DNA from: Hysterangium stoloniferum
Taxonomy: Eukaryota; Basidiomycota; Agaricomycetes; Hysterangiales; Hysterangiaceae
DNA length: 64,000 nt
Direction of reading: 5' to 3'
Assembly: GCA_015178975.1 (NCBI GenBank)
Contig: WHVD01000010.1
Location: 434,001 to 498,000, forward strand
Below the pieces are notes generated by a model that worked only from the letters and a program-made list of their open reading frames with translations, was not told the DNA's origin and made no database searches. A program made the translations under genes and the position numbers. Below, piece by piece: positions 54,587 through 64,000 of the stretch (its first letter is position 1; each line of letters starts with the position of its first letter).

Positions 54587-55785
54587 AGTAAGCAAAAAAA
54601 GGGTTGTAATGTTCAGTAAATTTTAACTCAAATGCTTATAACTCCAGAAATAAATTATCTAAAATTAGGAAAAAATATAAGTTAGAAAGCCCTGTTTCTG
54701 AACTTTAACATTATAAGCAAGTTTGTTCAAAAATATCCACTCATTGTTGAGATATTAAATATTTTGTACAGGAGTATCATTGCAACCCTTTTTTTGCTTT
54801 CATTTTATAAACATAAAGCTATGCATTCTAGTACTTGGTATGACCTCCTTTAGCCTTGATCACTGCTGGAACACTCCTAGGCATACTTTCAATCAAATTC
54901 TGGCACACCTCTGGCATTATTTTATCCCACTCTACTTGTACCCTCTCCTACAGCTCCAATATCCCTCCTGGGGCCCTCTCATACTCCACCAGCTTCTTTT
55001 GCAGATGATCCCAGAGATGTTCAATAGGATTGAGGTCAGGGGACTGTGCTGGACAAGGAAGGACCTTATATCCATGATCTTTAAACCAAGTTGTAGCTTT
55101 CTTAGCCTTGTGCATGGGATCATTATCCTGCTGGAAGATGATAGTGGAGGGATTCTGCCATAGAAGGCAAGGCTTTCCTGGAGTTCATCTTGCAGAACCT
55201 TGGTGTATAATTCTCCATCCATCCTCCTATCAATCTTGCATGCATACCCAACTCCTTCCCACAGCATGCAGTCCCACATCATCAGAGATCCACCCCCAAA
55301 CTTTACAGTCTCCTTCACAAACCTATCACTCAGACTCTTCCATGCCTTCTTCCAAATTCACCTCTTCCCATCTGACCCCAGCCTATTTATTTTTGTCTCA
55401 TCAGACCATACAACAGTCTTCCAGTCCTCTATAGTCCAATCCAAATGAGCCAGAGCAAAATCCATCCTCTCCTTCCTATGCCTCTTGGTAAGAAGGGGCT
55501 TCTTAGCCTTTACCACAGCTTTCATACCAGCTAACTTCAGGTGGTTACAAGTTGTCTGGGATGTGAGAGACTGGTTGGTAGTGTTCTGAAGGATCTGGGT
55601 GATCTGAGAGGCATTTTCAAGGTGATGAGATACTGGCCATAGCAACTATCAGCCTCAGAAAGCTTGGAAGGATGTCCACCAGTGGGCTTCTGCAGGTAAG
55701 GATGGTGTTTTCTGTGAAGTCTAGAGATGGTACTGATGTGTAGACCAGTGGATGATGAGATCTGGTGGGAAGAATGACCAAGTCA
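54587..55785 (-). mobile_element. Tc1-type DNA transposon, 5' end missing
   Basis: Minus-strand Tc1/mariner transposase remains. Readable: helix-turn-helix part (ISSSTGLHISTISRLHRKHH, 55680-55750), WSDE near 55420 with the first catalytic Asp, QQDNDPMHKAKKATTWFKDH near 55090-55150, and PAQSPDLNPIEHLWDHL near 55000-55060. The spacing from the second Asp to the Glu is 34 residues (DD34E, Tc1 class). The C-terminus VIKAKGGHTKY with stop at 54828 is intact. There are frameshifts around 55150 and between 55320 and 55360, and the N-terminal 20-30 residues and one terminal repeat are missing where LTR fragments begin near 55785. The surviving terminal repeat starts CAGTAAGCAAAAAAAGGG at 54587; an inverted version lies at 54778-54801. 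Confidence 0.88.
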
Positions 55786-56622
55786 CCAGACCCTGACTGG
55801 ACTCCTTGGAACCCCTCTAACAGAGCCCCATTCCCGTTATGGTCTAATGACCTGTCATGATTCATTCTCCACTCCTGTTCTGTTCCATCCCTAATACCTA
55901 GTTTGGTATTTACTTGTTTCATTTTATGTTTAATAGTTCTGCCCCTCATTAATACCGGATTTGGTATTATTACATTTCAAAGTCTATATAAGTCTCCTAT
56001 ATTCATGTACTTAGAATCCAGTTTCAATCTCGAACAAGTTACACCCCTGATCCAGTCTCTAGTCCTCTTGTCTGTCTGCACACTTGATTCCCAGAACTCC
56101 CACAGGAACTCTGGAATCTACATCTCCTTGTATGCATTCTGTCAGCTTGAAATATGGACACCCAAATGAGTGTACAAGGGTGCAGAGTGGGTATAGAGAG
56201 TTGGGTACAGATAGGGTGGGGTGCATACATGTGGGCTCCGGTGGGAACTCCAGTTGTAACTATACAATGGTCGGGAGCATGTAGGATGGGGCCCGGGGGC
56301 CCAGAGGCTGGCAGGTTTTCCAGTTCCTGACAGAACATCACAAATATGGATGTAGACTACTACAGAGGCAGAAAGAGGTGTAAACTGGTTGTATAGAATG
56401 GATGGATGGAAAATACCAATTGGGAACAATGGATATGCTAAATGGGGTTAGTCAGGTTACTGATGGTTTACGAGCGATTGGAGGTTTGCATGAGGTCTGA
56501 TTGGGGCCAACAGTGTGCCGAGCACATGGGTCATACCACGATGCCACCACCTATGCCCCAACAGACACACAGTGTTTTCCACTGTGTGCCCATGGAGGCC
56601 TCCTTGTGCACTGGCACTGCAA
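55786..56622. other. Joined LTR fragments (families L9, L6, L7)
   Basis: 55786-56190 is a plus-sense G3-like LTR (L9) with two palindrome-like sites, AATACCTAGTTTGGTATT (55893-55910) and AATACCGGATTTGGTATT (55951-55968), and TCTATATAAG. It stops inside the LTR-end motif at ACAAGGGTGCAG. It is followed by a reversed LTR start ending GGTTTTCCAGTTCCTGACA at about 56331. 56332-56532 matches the right part of the L6 LTR. 56533-56622 is L7, which continues after C4 at 62553. No gene. Confidence 0.6.
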
Positions 56623-56964
56623 TGTTGAAATGTAACTCTAATAATCACTCAGTCTCGTATTGTGTATAATGGACTGATATATATTTACCTAATAATCACT
56701 ACAATATATGTAAGTAAAATATAAAATGAAGGTGATCTGTCTGCTTACCTCAGTCTTGTATTGTATATAACGGACTGAGGTATACAGGCTCATTTTCTAC
56801 GACATATATACTCTTCAAGTAACAATAGAAGAATATAAACAATAGTGGATTAGCAACAAAGGAATAAGTGAGACATGAAGAACAATGGTTTATGAATTTT
56901 ATGGTTTCCTTTGTCCTTGTGACCATTAATGCCTTTTGGCTATTTTGGGAGTTTTAGCGGTGTT

Positions 56965-57508
56965 TGTTACGACCCGTTCCCGGATGTTTCAATATCCGAC
57001 TTCCAATCTCTGACTACAGAACATCATAGTTACCGTATCATCCACATTCTTCCCTTGTTCCACATTTGGTAATTTGTCTGTTGACAAGTATTCACTCGTT
57101 TGTTTGTTATATTCCTGTTTCGGAATATTGTCTCCCTAATATGTCTTATTGTATTTCTGTTTAAAGAACACTTCCATTTCCGTCTTATTATGGTCTTAGT
57201 TTGTAGTACAATAACGAGTAGACTTATATTAGTTTCCGCGAATTTGTACTTTACCTTAGATCTGATATCGACTTAGTTTCTTATTCCTCCTCCCGTCATT
57301 CTGTATGCTCGATATTCGGAACTCTTCGGAACTCTGAATATCCATATCTTCCATTGTAAGCCTTACTTCTGAAATTAAGGACTTTGAGCGTTTGTGTAGA
57401 GGTGCAGCACATAAGCTGAAGCCGATGTCCTGACCCTATCTAATAGTTCCCGACTTCCCGGTGACTTTCTGATAGTTCCGGAATAAGTTCCCGACACAGC
57501 ACTTAACA
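56965..57508 (+). mobile_element. Solo LTR of family G2 inside the C4 3' LTR
   Basis: 544 bp, TGTTACGACCCG...GCACTTAACA, perfect GTGTT duplication (56960-56964 and 57509-57513). The intact C4 5' LTR gives the empty site. LTR-end motif at 57397-57428. Confidence 0.93.
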
Positions 57509-60500
57509 GTGTTGTCCAACACTCCTCCTCACCATTGAAACTCCTCCTCACATGGATGTCCAACTATTTGAGACCTAGGAAGCCCCGTAATTTGACAAAT
57601 TGAGATGGTTCTAGGGCTTTTGTAAATATATTGGTGAGATTGTCCTTGGTGCTAATGTAGCGAAGAGTGAAATTGCCTGCATGGATGTGTTCCCGGAGAA
57701 AATGATATTTAATATCAATATGCTTGACCCGGGAATGAAGGAGAGGATCCTCGGAGAGGGCAGTGGCAGTGTTGTTATCACAGAAAACTGTTGTAGGGAG
57801 TGGTGGGGACATCTGAATACCATGGAGAAGACTGTGGAGCCAGGTGCCTTCCTTAACAGCTTCAAATGTGGCAATGTATTCAGCTTCACATGAAGATGCG
57901 GCAACAGTCTTTTGTTTCTTCCATGTCCATGATATGATGCCAGAGCCAAGAGTAAAAGTGTAGCCACTGATACTACGACAAGTATCCAGGCAATTAGCCC
58001 AATCAGAGTCAGTGTAACCAGTCAAGGTGAGATTGTTGGAGCCCCCTAGGCAAAGCCTAAGGTGTCGTGTCCCTTTTAAATATCGGACCACTTGGATAGC
58101 AGCTGTCCAGTGGGAGGTAGAGTAGTTGTCAAGGTATTGTGATAATTGTTGTACTGCATAGGAGATGTCTGGGCGTGTTGAGATAGCAAGGTAAAGCAGG
58201 CAACCGACCAATGATCGATAAGGCAATTTTAGGAGGGTGGTCAGGTCAGATTGTAATAGGGAGGTACGATCAGCCTTTCGAAGCTTGAGGTTGTGATCCA
58301 TAGGGGTAGAGACAACAGAAGCAGTGGTCTGGCCAAATTGGTGAATAATCTTGTCAATGAGGGCAGATTGGGAAAGGAATGCAAGATGGTTGGGTCTGTC
58401 CCATTCAACAGCAATTCCAAGAACAAAATGGACACAACCTAAGTCAGAAATTGTCCAGACATTGCATATATCCTTTTTAAATGATTCATTCTCAGCAGTA
58501 TTACTGGCTATAGAGAGGAAATCATCAACATGAATAGCTGCAATAATAATGCCAGTCAATGTTCTACGATAGTAGATGCAGGATTCACAAGTGAGGCAAG
58601 TAAACCCCCATGCTAACATCTGCTCATTCATTGTTTGATTCCAAATTCGACCACTTTGTTTCATTCCATAAAGGCCACACATTAGCATCCAAACAAAGTC
58701 TTCTTTGCCAGACTCTGCAAAACCTTCGGTTGCTCCATATATTGGACTTCATCTTCTGGAAGTAATCCATACAAGAAAGCAGTCTTGATGTCAATTTGCT
58801 GGGCATCCCATCCAAGGGTGGCAGCTATGTGGAGAAGTATATGCCAGGACTCCATGCATGCTGTAGGTGAAGTAGTCTGATGGTAATCCTTCCCATATAT
58901 TTGCTCAAATCCCTTGAATACAAGTCTGACCTTCCAGCGAACAGCCTTCCCATGTTCATCTCTTTTGATGCAGAAAACAGGGCAGCCTTTTCTGACTTTG
59001 CAACCCTGAGGAACTTCTGACCGAGGGACCAGCTTGTATACCCCCATCTCCTTCAGTGAATTAAGTTCATCCTGGAAACCAGCCCTCCAACGTTCTGCAT
59101 CCCCAGAGCATAGTGCTTCTTGCCAAGTTTTAGGTTTGTCATCGCAGGTGAGTGGGTCAATGCCAATGCTGTCAGAGATAGAAGCTAAAGCAAAATCCAA
59201 GTTGGGACAGTTTTGGCCAAGGTTCAGGGATAAAAGAGCATTTTGTATTTGTTCAAGGTCAGGAGGTGGAGATGCTAGAGGTGGCTGAACATCATGCATG
59301 CTATTGATGGTTCGCAAGTGTTCCTGTCATTCCAGACATAACCTTTCAGCACTGTCTCTGGATGCTTTGACAGATTGTTGAAGTTGAGTAGTCCCTGGGG
59401 AATACCTGCTGTTGTACGAGTGGAGTGACAAAGAGGTGGATCATCCAAGGTGGCTGGTTCAGGTGGTGGGTCCAATATAATAGGGAGAGGTTCTGGCATA
59501 TCGGTGGCAGAGATAGGATCTGGGACAACAATGGTAGAGCTGGGGGCAGTTGGTAGTTGAGGTACAGTGGTAGGGATATTAATTGCAGATTGGTTTGATC
59601 TGGTATGGCCTTCATGGCTCTTGAGGAACCGAACATGGTATGAACTATATATTTGACAAGTTGCAGGGTCATAGCATCGATATGTTTTAGATTTTGCATC
59701 ATATCCGACCAGTACACACTCAATAGAGCGTTCATAAATTTTTGGATTTGTTTTGTTTTGGATGAGTACAAAAGCACGACATCCAATTTCTCGCATATAA
59801 GAATAGTCAGGTAGTCGGCCATACCAAATTTCCCAGGGAGTCTTGCCATTAAGGGAAGTTGTGGTCATTTTAACATGTAGGTGAGCTGCAGTCAGATAAA
59901 ATTTATCCCATAGGTACACTGGTAAGTTAGCATATATTCACATTGAGCGGGCTTTTCCCATGAGAGTCCTATGCATGCATTCAACTCGTCCAATGTGTGC
60001 TGATGTATAGGGTGCTGTGAACTGTTGTTCAGTGCCTCGGGATGCCAGCCAATTTGACATTTCATGGCTTTTTAGTTTGCCATTATCAGTGCAATAGATA
60101 CCAACTTTGTGTCCTGTTTCAATTTCTCTAGCTTGCACCCAGATTTGGAGTTGTGAGAATGCACTGCTCTTGGTTTTTAATGGTATTGTCCAAATGAAAC
60201 TTGTATAGTCATCAACTATATTCATGATATAATTATTGCCAGTACAGGATGTCACAGCTTCTGGTCCTGATAAATCGACCCATACTTTCTCAAGTCTCCT
60301 CGTTGCTTTATGCCCTATCCCCTCCTGATGTGTTTTTGGAACAGAGGATTTAGTCTGTTTTCCAAGGATACATGAGTCACATTTTGGAGGGGGTAAGGTG
60401 GAGGAAGACCGCACACCTTTGATTAAGCCACTGTTGAGCATATCACTAATGGACTTATAGTTGGCATGTCCAAGACAGTGATGCCAAGTCTCGATGGTAG

Positions 60501-62202
60501 GTATACTATTGGAAATGAGAGCATGCTCAGCTTGGGTGGATCACAATGACAGAGAATATAGATTTTTGTGTGGGAGTAATGAACCACGAGCGATAATATA
60601 GTTAGATGACTTGTTGCTGAGCCAACAGGATTGATCATCAAAATGCACAATGACATTTGAATCCTTAGTAAGGCAACGAACTGATATTAGACATACAGCT
60701 GCATCAGGAATATAGAGTACATTCCAAAGAATGATGTTCGCTCCTCGTCCTATATGTATTTTGATATCGCCAATACCAATGGCCCAGATGGAAGATCCTC
60801 CTAATCCTTTCACAGACCGAGGGGTGACAGACTTTAAAGTGAGAAAATCTGTTTGGTCTGGTGAAATGTGTATGGTAGCACCGCTATCCAGCCAAAAAGG
60901 GTGAGTTTCAGTGGATATAGTTGTTCATTTTGTTTGTGACAATGGTTGGATAGTGGATGTACTTAAGGCAGTAGGAAATGGCTGGCTGTACTCGTTCCAA
61001 TCAATTGTAGTTTTCAACTCTTCCTCAAGTGCAACCCAGCCATCATATTCAATATTTTCTAGTTCAAGAGGAAGGGGAGACAAATCAGAAGATGGTGCAG
61101 CAATGATACCAGCAAAATTTGTCGAGGTGGAATCGGCAGTGGATAACTCAGAAGGGTCCATCTGGGCTATGTAGATGCGACCATCAGCCCCCTGTATACG
61201 GACAGGGATTTTGGTTTTTGCAACCGGTGTGGTAGTAGGGGCAGGAGAAGAGGTCTTGGACTGCTTGGCTTCCCTGTTCTGTTGTCGCATAAGTTTAGAC
61301 TCCTCAATAGTTTTCCCTGCCATTCCACCACCTGGAGCGATGCAGTAGTCAGTGGTGTGACGGTGTTTCTTGCAATTAGAGCACACAGGAGGGTTGGTAG
61401 ATTTCGACAAAACGGGAAGAGCAATGGAGGCATTAGTGGCAGAATGTTTGGCAGTATCAGAATTTAACAGAGTTTGTTCACTGTCCAAGTAAGAACACAG
61501 TTGGGTAGATGTAAATGGTTGAGATTTAGTGGACTGTGAAATGTCGCAGGTTACAATGGAACGCAAGTGCTGAAAATCTGTACCAAAAGCATTCAGAAGA
61601 GCAATGCACTTGAAGAGATCCTGTGAGATATCCCCATGTCATATGCACGGTCAACCATCGTGCAAATCTTCTCAGCCGTCGTGGGCAGTGGGGTACTGGA
61701 TGAAAATTGGGTGATGAGAGCAGTTTGGAGCAGTTGTACCTGGCGAATGGGTCCTTCACTTTTGTGATGGAGTAACAGGGTGTCCCAGCAAGGTTTCGCT
61801 CCAAGGTCTAAATCAATGTACTCCCATTCGGTTGGCTCAATGGTCGAGGCAATGAGGGCAGCTGCGAGGGAATTATTGCTGTCCCAGTTGGTTCGGGCAC
61901 GAGGGTGTTCAGGACCGGGTTGGGAAATCATGCCCTTGACATAGCCGTAAAAGCCAGTTAATGTCAGAAATAGGGTCGTGGCTCGAAGCCAGGGTTGATA
62001 GTTGGATTGGAGTTTGTCAAGTTTAGGACCAGAGTAGATGAGGTTAGTACAGAGAGCTGTGATGGATGGAGCAAGATCATCTGCAGAAGCCGTGGCAGAA
62101 GTGACCGTAGCGGAAGTGGCCATGATTTATATAAACGCGAGTTACAGTCTAATTTGTCACAATGTATAGGCAGCTTATACAGATGATGTAAGGCCCATAA
62201 CC

Positions 62203-62552
62203 TGTTGAAATGTAACTCTAATAATCACTCAGTCTCATATTGTGTATAACAGACTGATATATATTTACCTAATAATCACTACAATATATGTAAGTAAAAT
62301 ATAAAATGAAGGTGATCTGTCTGCTTACCTCAGTCTCATATTGTGTATAATGGACTGAGGTATACAGGCTCATTTTCTACGACATATATACTCTTCAAGT
62401 AACAATAGAAGAATATAAACAATAGTGGATTAGCAACAAAGGAATAAGTGAGACATGAAGAACAATGGTTTACAAATTTTATGGTTTCCTTTGTCCTTGT
62501 GACCCTTAATGCCTTTTGGCTATTTTGGGAGTTTTAGCGGTGTTGTCCAACA
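62203..62552 (-). repeat. C4 5' LTR
   Basis: 350 bp, TGTTGAAATGTAAC...TGTTGTCCAACA in plus reading. Contains a duplicated CAGTCT(C/T)(A/G)TATTGT(G/A)TATAA unit (near 62231 and 62332). Very similar to the left LTR outside the G2 insertion, so C4 is moderately young. Confidence 0.92.
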
Positions 62553-62874
62553 GCAACTGCAGTCAGTGCCTATGCAAGTGCCAGGTGGGCTTACATAAGT
62601 GCCAAAAGCACGGCTATGCACTGTAGGGTGCATACAAGCCATTTTTTAGTATTTTTCTCAAATTTCTAATAAATAAAAAAATACTAAATAAATATTAAAT
62701 AAATAGTATAAATAATAGACCTGTACATACTCATTTCTTCAGTTTCAATCTCTTAGGAATCCCATTAAAACAAGTGTGATCTCCCCTGTCATTGAGCTGT
62801 CCCCTCCTCACTTCATATTTCTATATTCTATCTTGTGTTTGGTAGCCTTGTTAGTGCCCTAACATAAACCACAT
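62553..62874 (+). mobile_element. L7 LTR, right part
   Basis: Continuation of 56533-56622 after C4, ending TTAGTGCCCTAACA. Matches 49683-50003. The 5' portion of this copy is missing. Confidence 0.8.
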
Positions 62875-63304
62875 ACTTCAACCTTAGACTCCAGCCACCT
62901 GGTTATCAGCTAAGTGTTGATTACTTTCAGTTTAAGATGTACTCCTTATTTGTTCAAAATACCAGAGCACCCAAACAGTTTGTGCAAGGGTGCAACACAT
63001 AAGTTGAAGCCAAGCTCCACTTATCTCTAGACCAGACCTCCCAGTTAAGTAGATAAGTATATTTGGCCTCCCAGTCTCCCTGCCTAGACCCTCTGTCTCC
63101 TGATACCTTAGGACCTTATCAAAGAAGGCTTTATGTATGTTAGGTCTCAGGTAATATTACTGGAATATATATGTAAATTTGATTTTATGCAATTTATCTC
63201 TGATTTTGAGATATTTAATGCATTGAACCATTCTTTCATGTATCAATGGAAGTCAAACTCTCTATGAATGATACCCACTGCTGCAAAATTGATTTTGTGG
63301 AATG
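62875..63304. other. LTR fragment with the shared LTR-end motif, then unique DNA
   Basis: 62984-63018 carries GGGTGCAACACATAAGTTGA plus AGCCAAG in plus sense, so 62875 to about 63100 is the end part of another Gypsy LTR. The rest shows no gene. Confidence 0.5.
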
Positions 63305-63559
63305 AAAAACTGGCAAGTTGATGAGTCAGTGCACTTTCTGCCTACAATCTAGACCAATTGCATCCAGTCAAGTCATCCTGTCATTTCCCCTTAAATGATC
63401 ATCCCACTATGGATACTACCTGTCTCCATCCTCCTCAATGCCTTGTGTTAGATTACATACGTAACTGGGTTGAAAATATTGGGCTGAGCTGTATTTGAAC
63501 CAGAAACCACTATGTCTGGATTACATATCTAGTATGCTTAACTCCTGAGCTATCAGGCC
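63305..63559 (-). mobile_element. tRNA-derived SINE
   Basis: Minus strand, about 255 bp. The head at 63559 reads GGCCTGATAGCTCAGGAG with A box TAGCTCAGGAG (complement of 63542-63552). The B box GGTTCAAATAC (complement of 63491-63501) is one base off consensus. A unique body follows and a short T run ends it (complement of 63305-63309). There is no coding capacity. The tail type (T run) and the tRNA of origin are uncertain, and there is no second copy in the window to confirm the ends. Confidence 0.55.
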
Positions 63560-63895
63560 ATTAAGAGTAGTCCTATTAAGAACTAGTCACTACTGAGATT
63601 GTTAGCCATGAGTCAGATATTGTTATTTATCCAGGGTCAATCATTACTCATCCAACATATTGTATGGCCCTTTACCTTGCATGACATTTCAATGGTTCAA
63701 GAGTGCAAGATGGTTAGGAGGTACACTTAAGACAGAAACTAACAGTCATTTTATTAAAAAATAAGGGAGGAAGATGCACAACATTGAGTAACCAACTGGA
63801 AGGGTCATCAATAACATCTTTGAGGTGTACTGAAGGGCAATAAATTTTATAGATTATCCAAATAAATGATGTAAGGGAGACACAGTACTACATAT
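63560..63895. other. Non-coding DNA, no feature seen
   Basis: Unique AT-rich sequence between the SINE and the last LTR. No convincing open frame or repeat. Confidence 0.4.
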
Positions 63896-64000
63896 TGTTA
63901 AGAACTGAAAACTGACTAATGTCGGTGGCCGACAGGGACCGATCGGAAGGACTTGGCTTCAGCTTATGTGCTGCGCCCTCGCAAATATCCGTAGGGTGTC
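63896..64000 (-). repeat. L6-family LTR, runs out of the window
   Basis: TGTTAAGAACTGAAAACTGA matches the G6 5' LTR edge at 23752, with the LTR-end motif at 63946-63981. No G6-type primer site lies left of it, so it is not a 5' LTR in this orientation; solo or 3' LTR. Confidence 0.75.

Larger units (their letters stand above)
56623..62552 (-). mobile_element. Ty1/Copia element C4, largely complete but broken (fossil)
   Basis: LTRs 56623-57521 (3', interrupted by a G2 solo LTR) and 62203-62552 (5'), inserted in L7 with GCAA on both sides. Primer site GGTTATGGGCC follows the 5' LTR in minus sense; the purine tract GAGGAGGAG precedes the 3' LTR. Parts leftward: gag (61593-62123), zinc knuckle C-x2-C-x4-H-x4-C (near 61350), protease region, integrase (about 59938-60441) with a C-terminal domain (59275-59919), and reverse transcriptase (58682-59317). 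The last block is reverse transcriptase with HVDDF, then RNase H (57564-58688) with SSCEAEYIA and KHIDIKYHFLRE. Roughly five breaks. It belongs to a Copia lineage different from C2 and C3. Confidence 0.92.

Overview
The window looks like a repeat-rich stretch of a filamentous basidiomycete genome, most likely an agaricomycete. The main reason is a DAL5-type permease gene split by eleven introns of roughly 45-60 bases, including an 18-base and a 12-base exon. A fungal H-type lectin gene and the retroelement families present fit the same origin. No prokaryotic gene structure, rRNA or clearly functional nuclear tRNA gene was seen.

Layout: (1) 1-5.1 kb, two eroded Ty1/Copia copies. (2) 5.1-8.8 kb, a host island with an allantoate-permease-like transporter. 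(3) 8.8-17.5 kb, a solo Copia LTR carrying a tRNA-like module, a large solo LTR, a Copia element and two copies of a 702-bp foldback MITE. (4) 17.5-28.1 kb, two broken Ty3/Gypsy elements with three intact-ended solo LTRs and a 3-bp-target-site MITE inside them. (5) 28.1-31.7 kb, an unidentified reading frame and a Gypsy gag-protease block. (6) 31.7-36.3 kb, a second host island with a three-repeat H-type lectin. (7) 36.3-54.1 kb, a nest at least five levels deep: Gypsy G4 holds a G3 solo LTR, which holds MITE X2, which holds Gypsy G1, which holds a G2 solo LTR, a young whole-looking Copia (C3) and an L7 solo LTR. (8) 54.1-56.6 kb, a truncated Tc1 transposon and LTR fragments. (9) 56.6-62.6 kb, Copia C4. 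(10) 62.6-64 kb, LTR fragments and a tRNA-derived SINE. Nesting was read from matching 5-bp target duplications (2-3 bp for the DNA elements) at nearly every boundary.

Most interesting signals: (a) three Gypsy families show an 11-12 base complementarity between the predicted first bases of their transcript, about 27 bases after a TATA box, and the bases just inside the 5' LTR. The pair changes together between families, the signature of Tf1-type self-priming. (b) The same LTRs, and others, share a hairpin-forming motif 50-90 bases before the LTR end (13 occurrences). (c) The LTR of a Copia family contains a cloverleaf-like tRNA module with A box, B box and T4 terminator, kept in a diverged relative. 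(d) Two Gypsy elements carry an oppositely oriented accessory ORF with a paired-cysteine cluster between pol and the 3' LTR. (e) Copia elements here have a primer site matching the anticodon arm of initiator tRNA-Met, as in Drosophila copia. Family labels (C1-C4, G1-G10, L5-L9, X) are local to this report.
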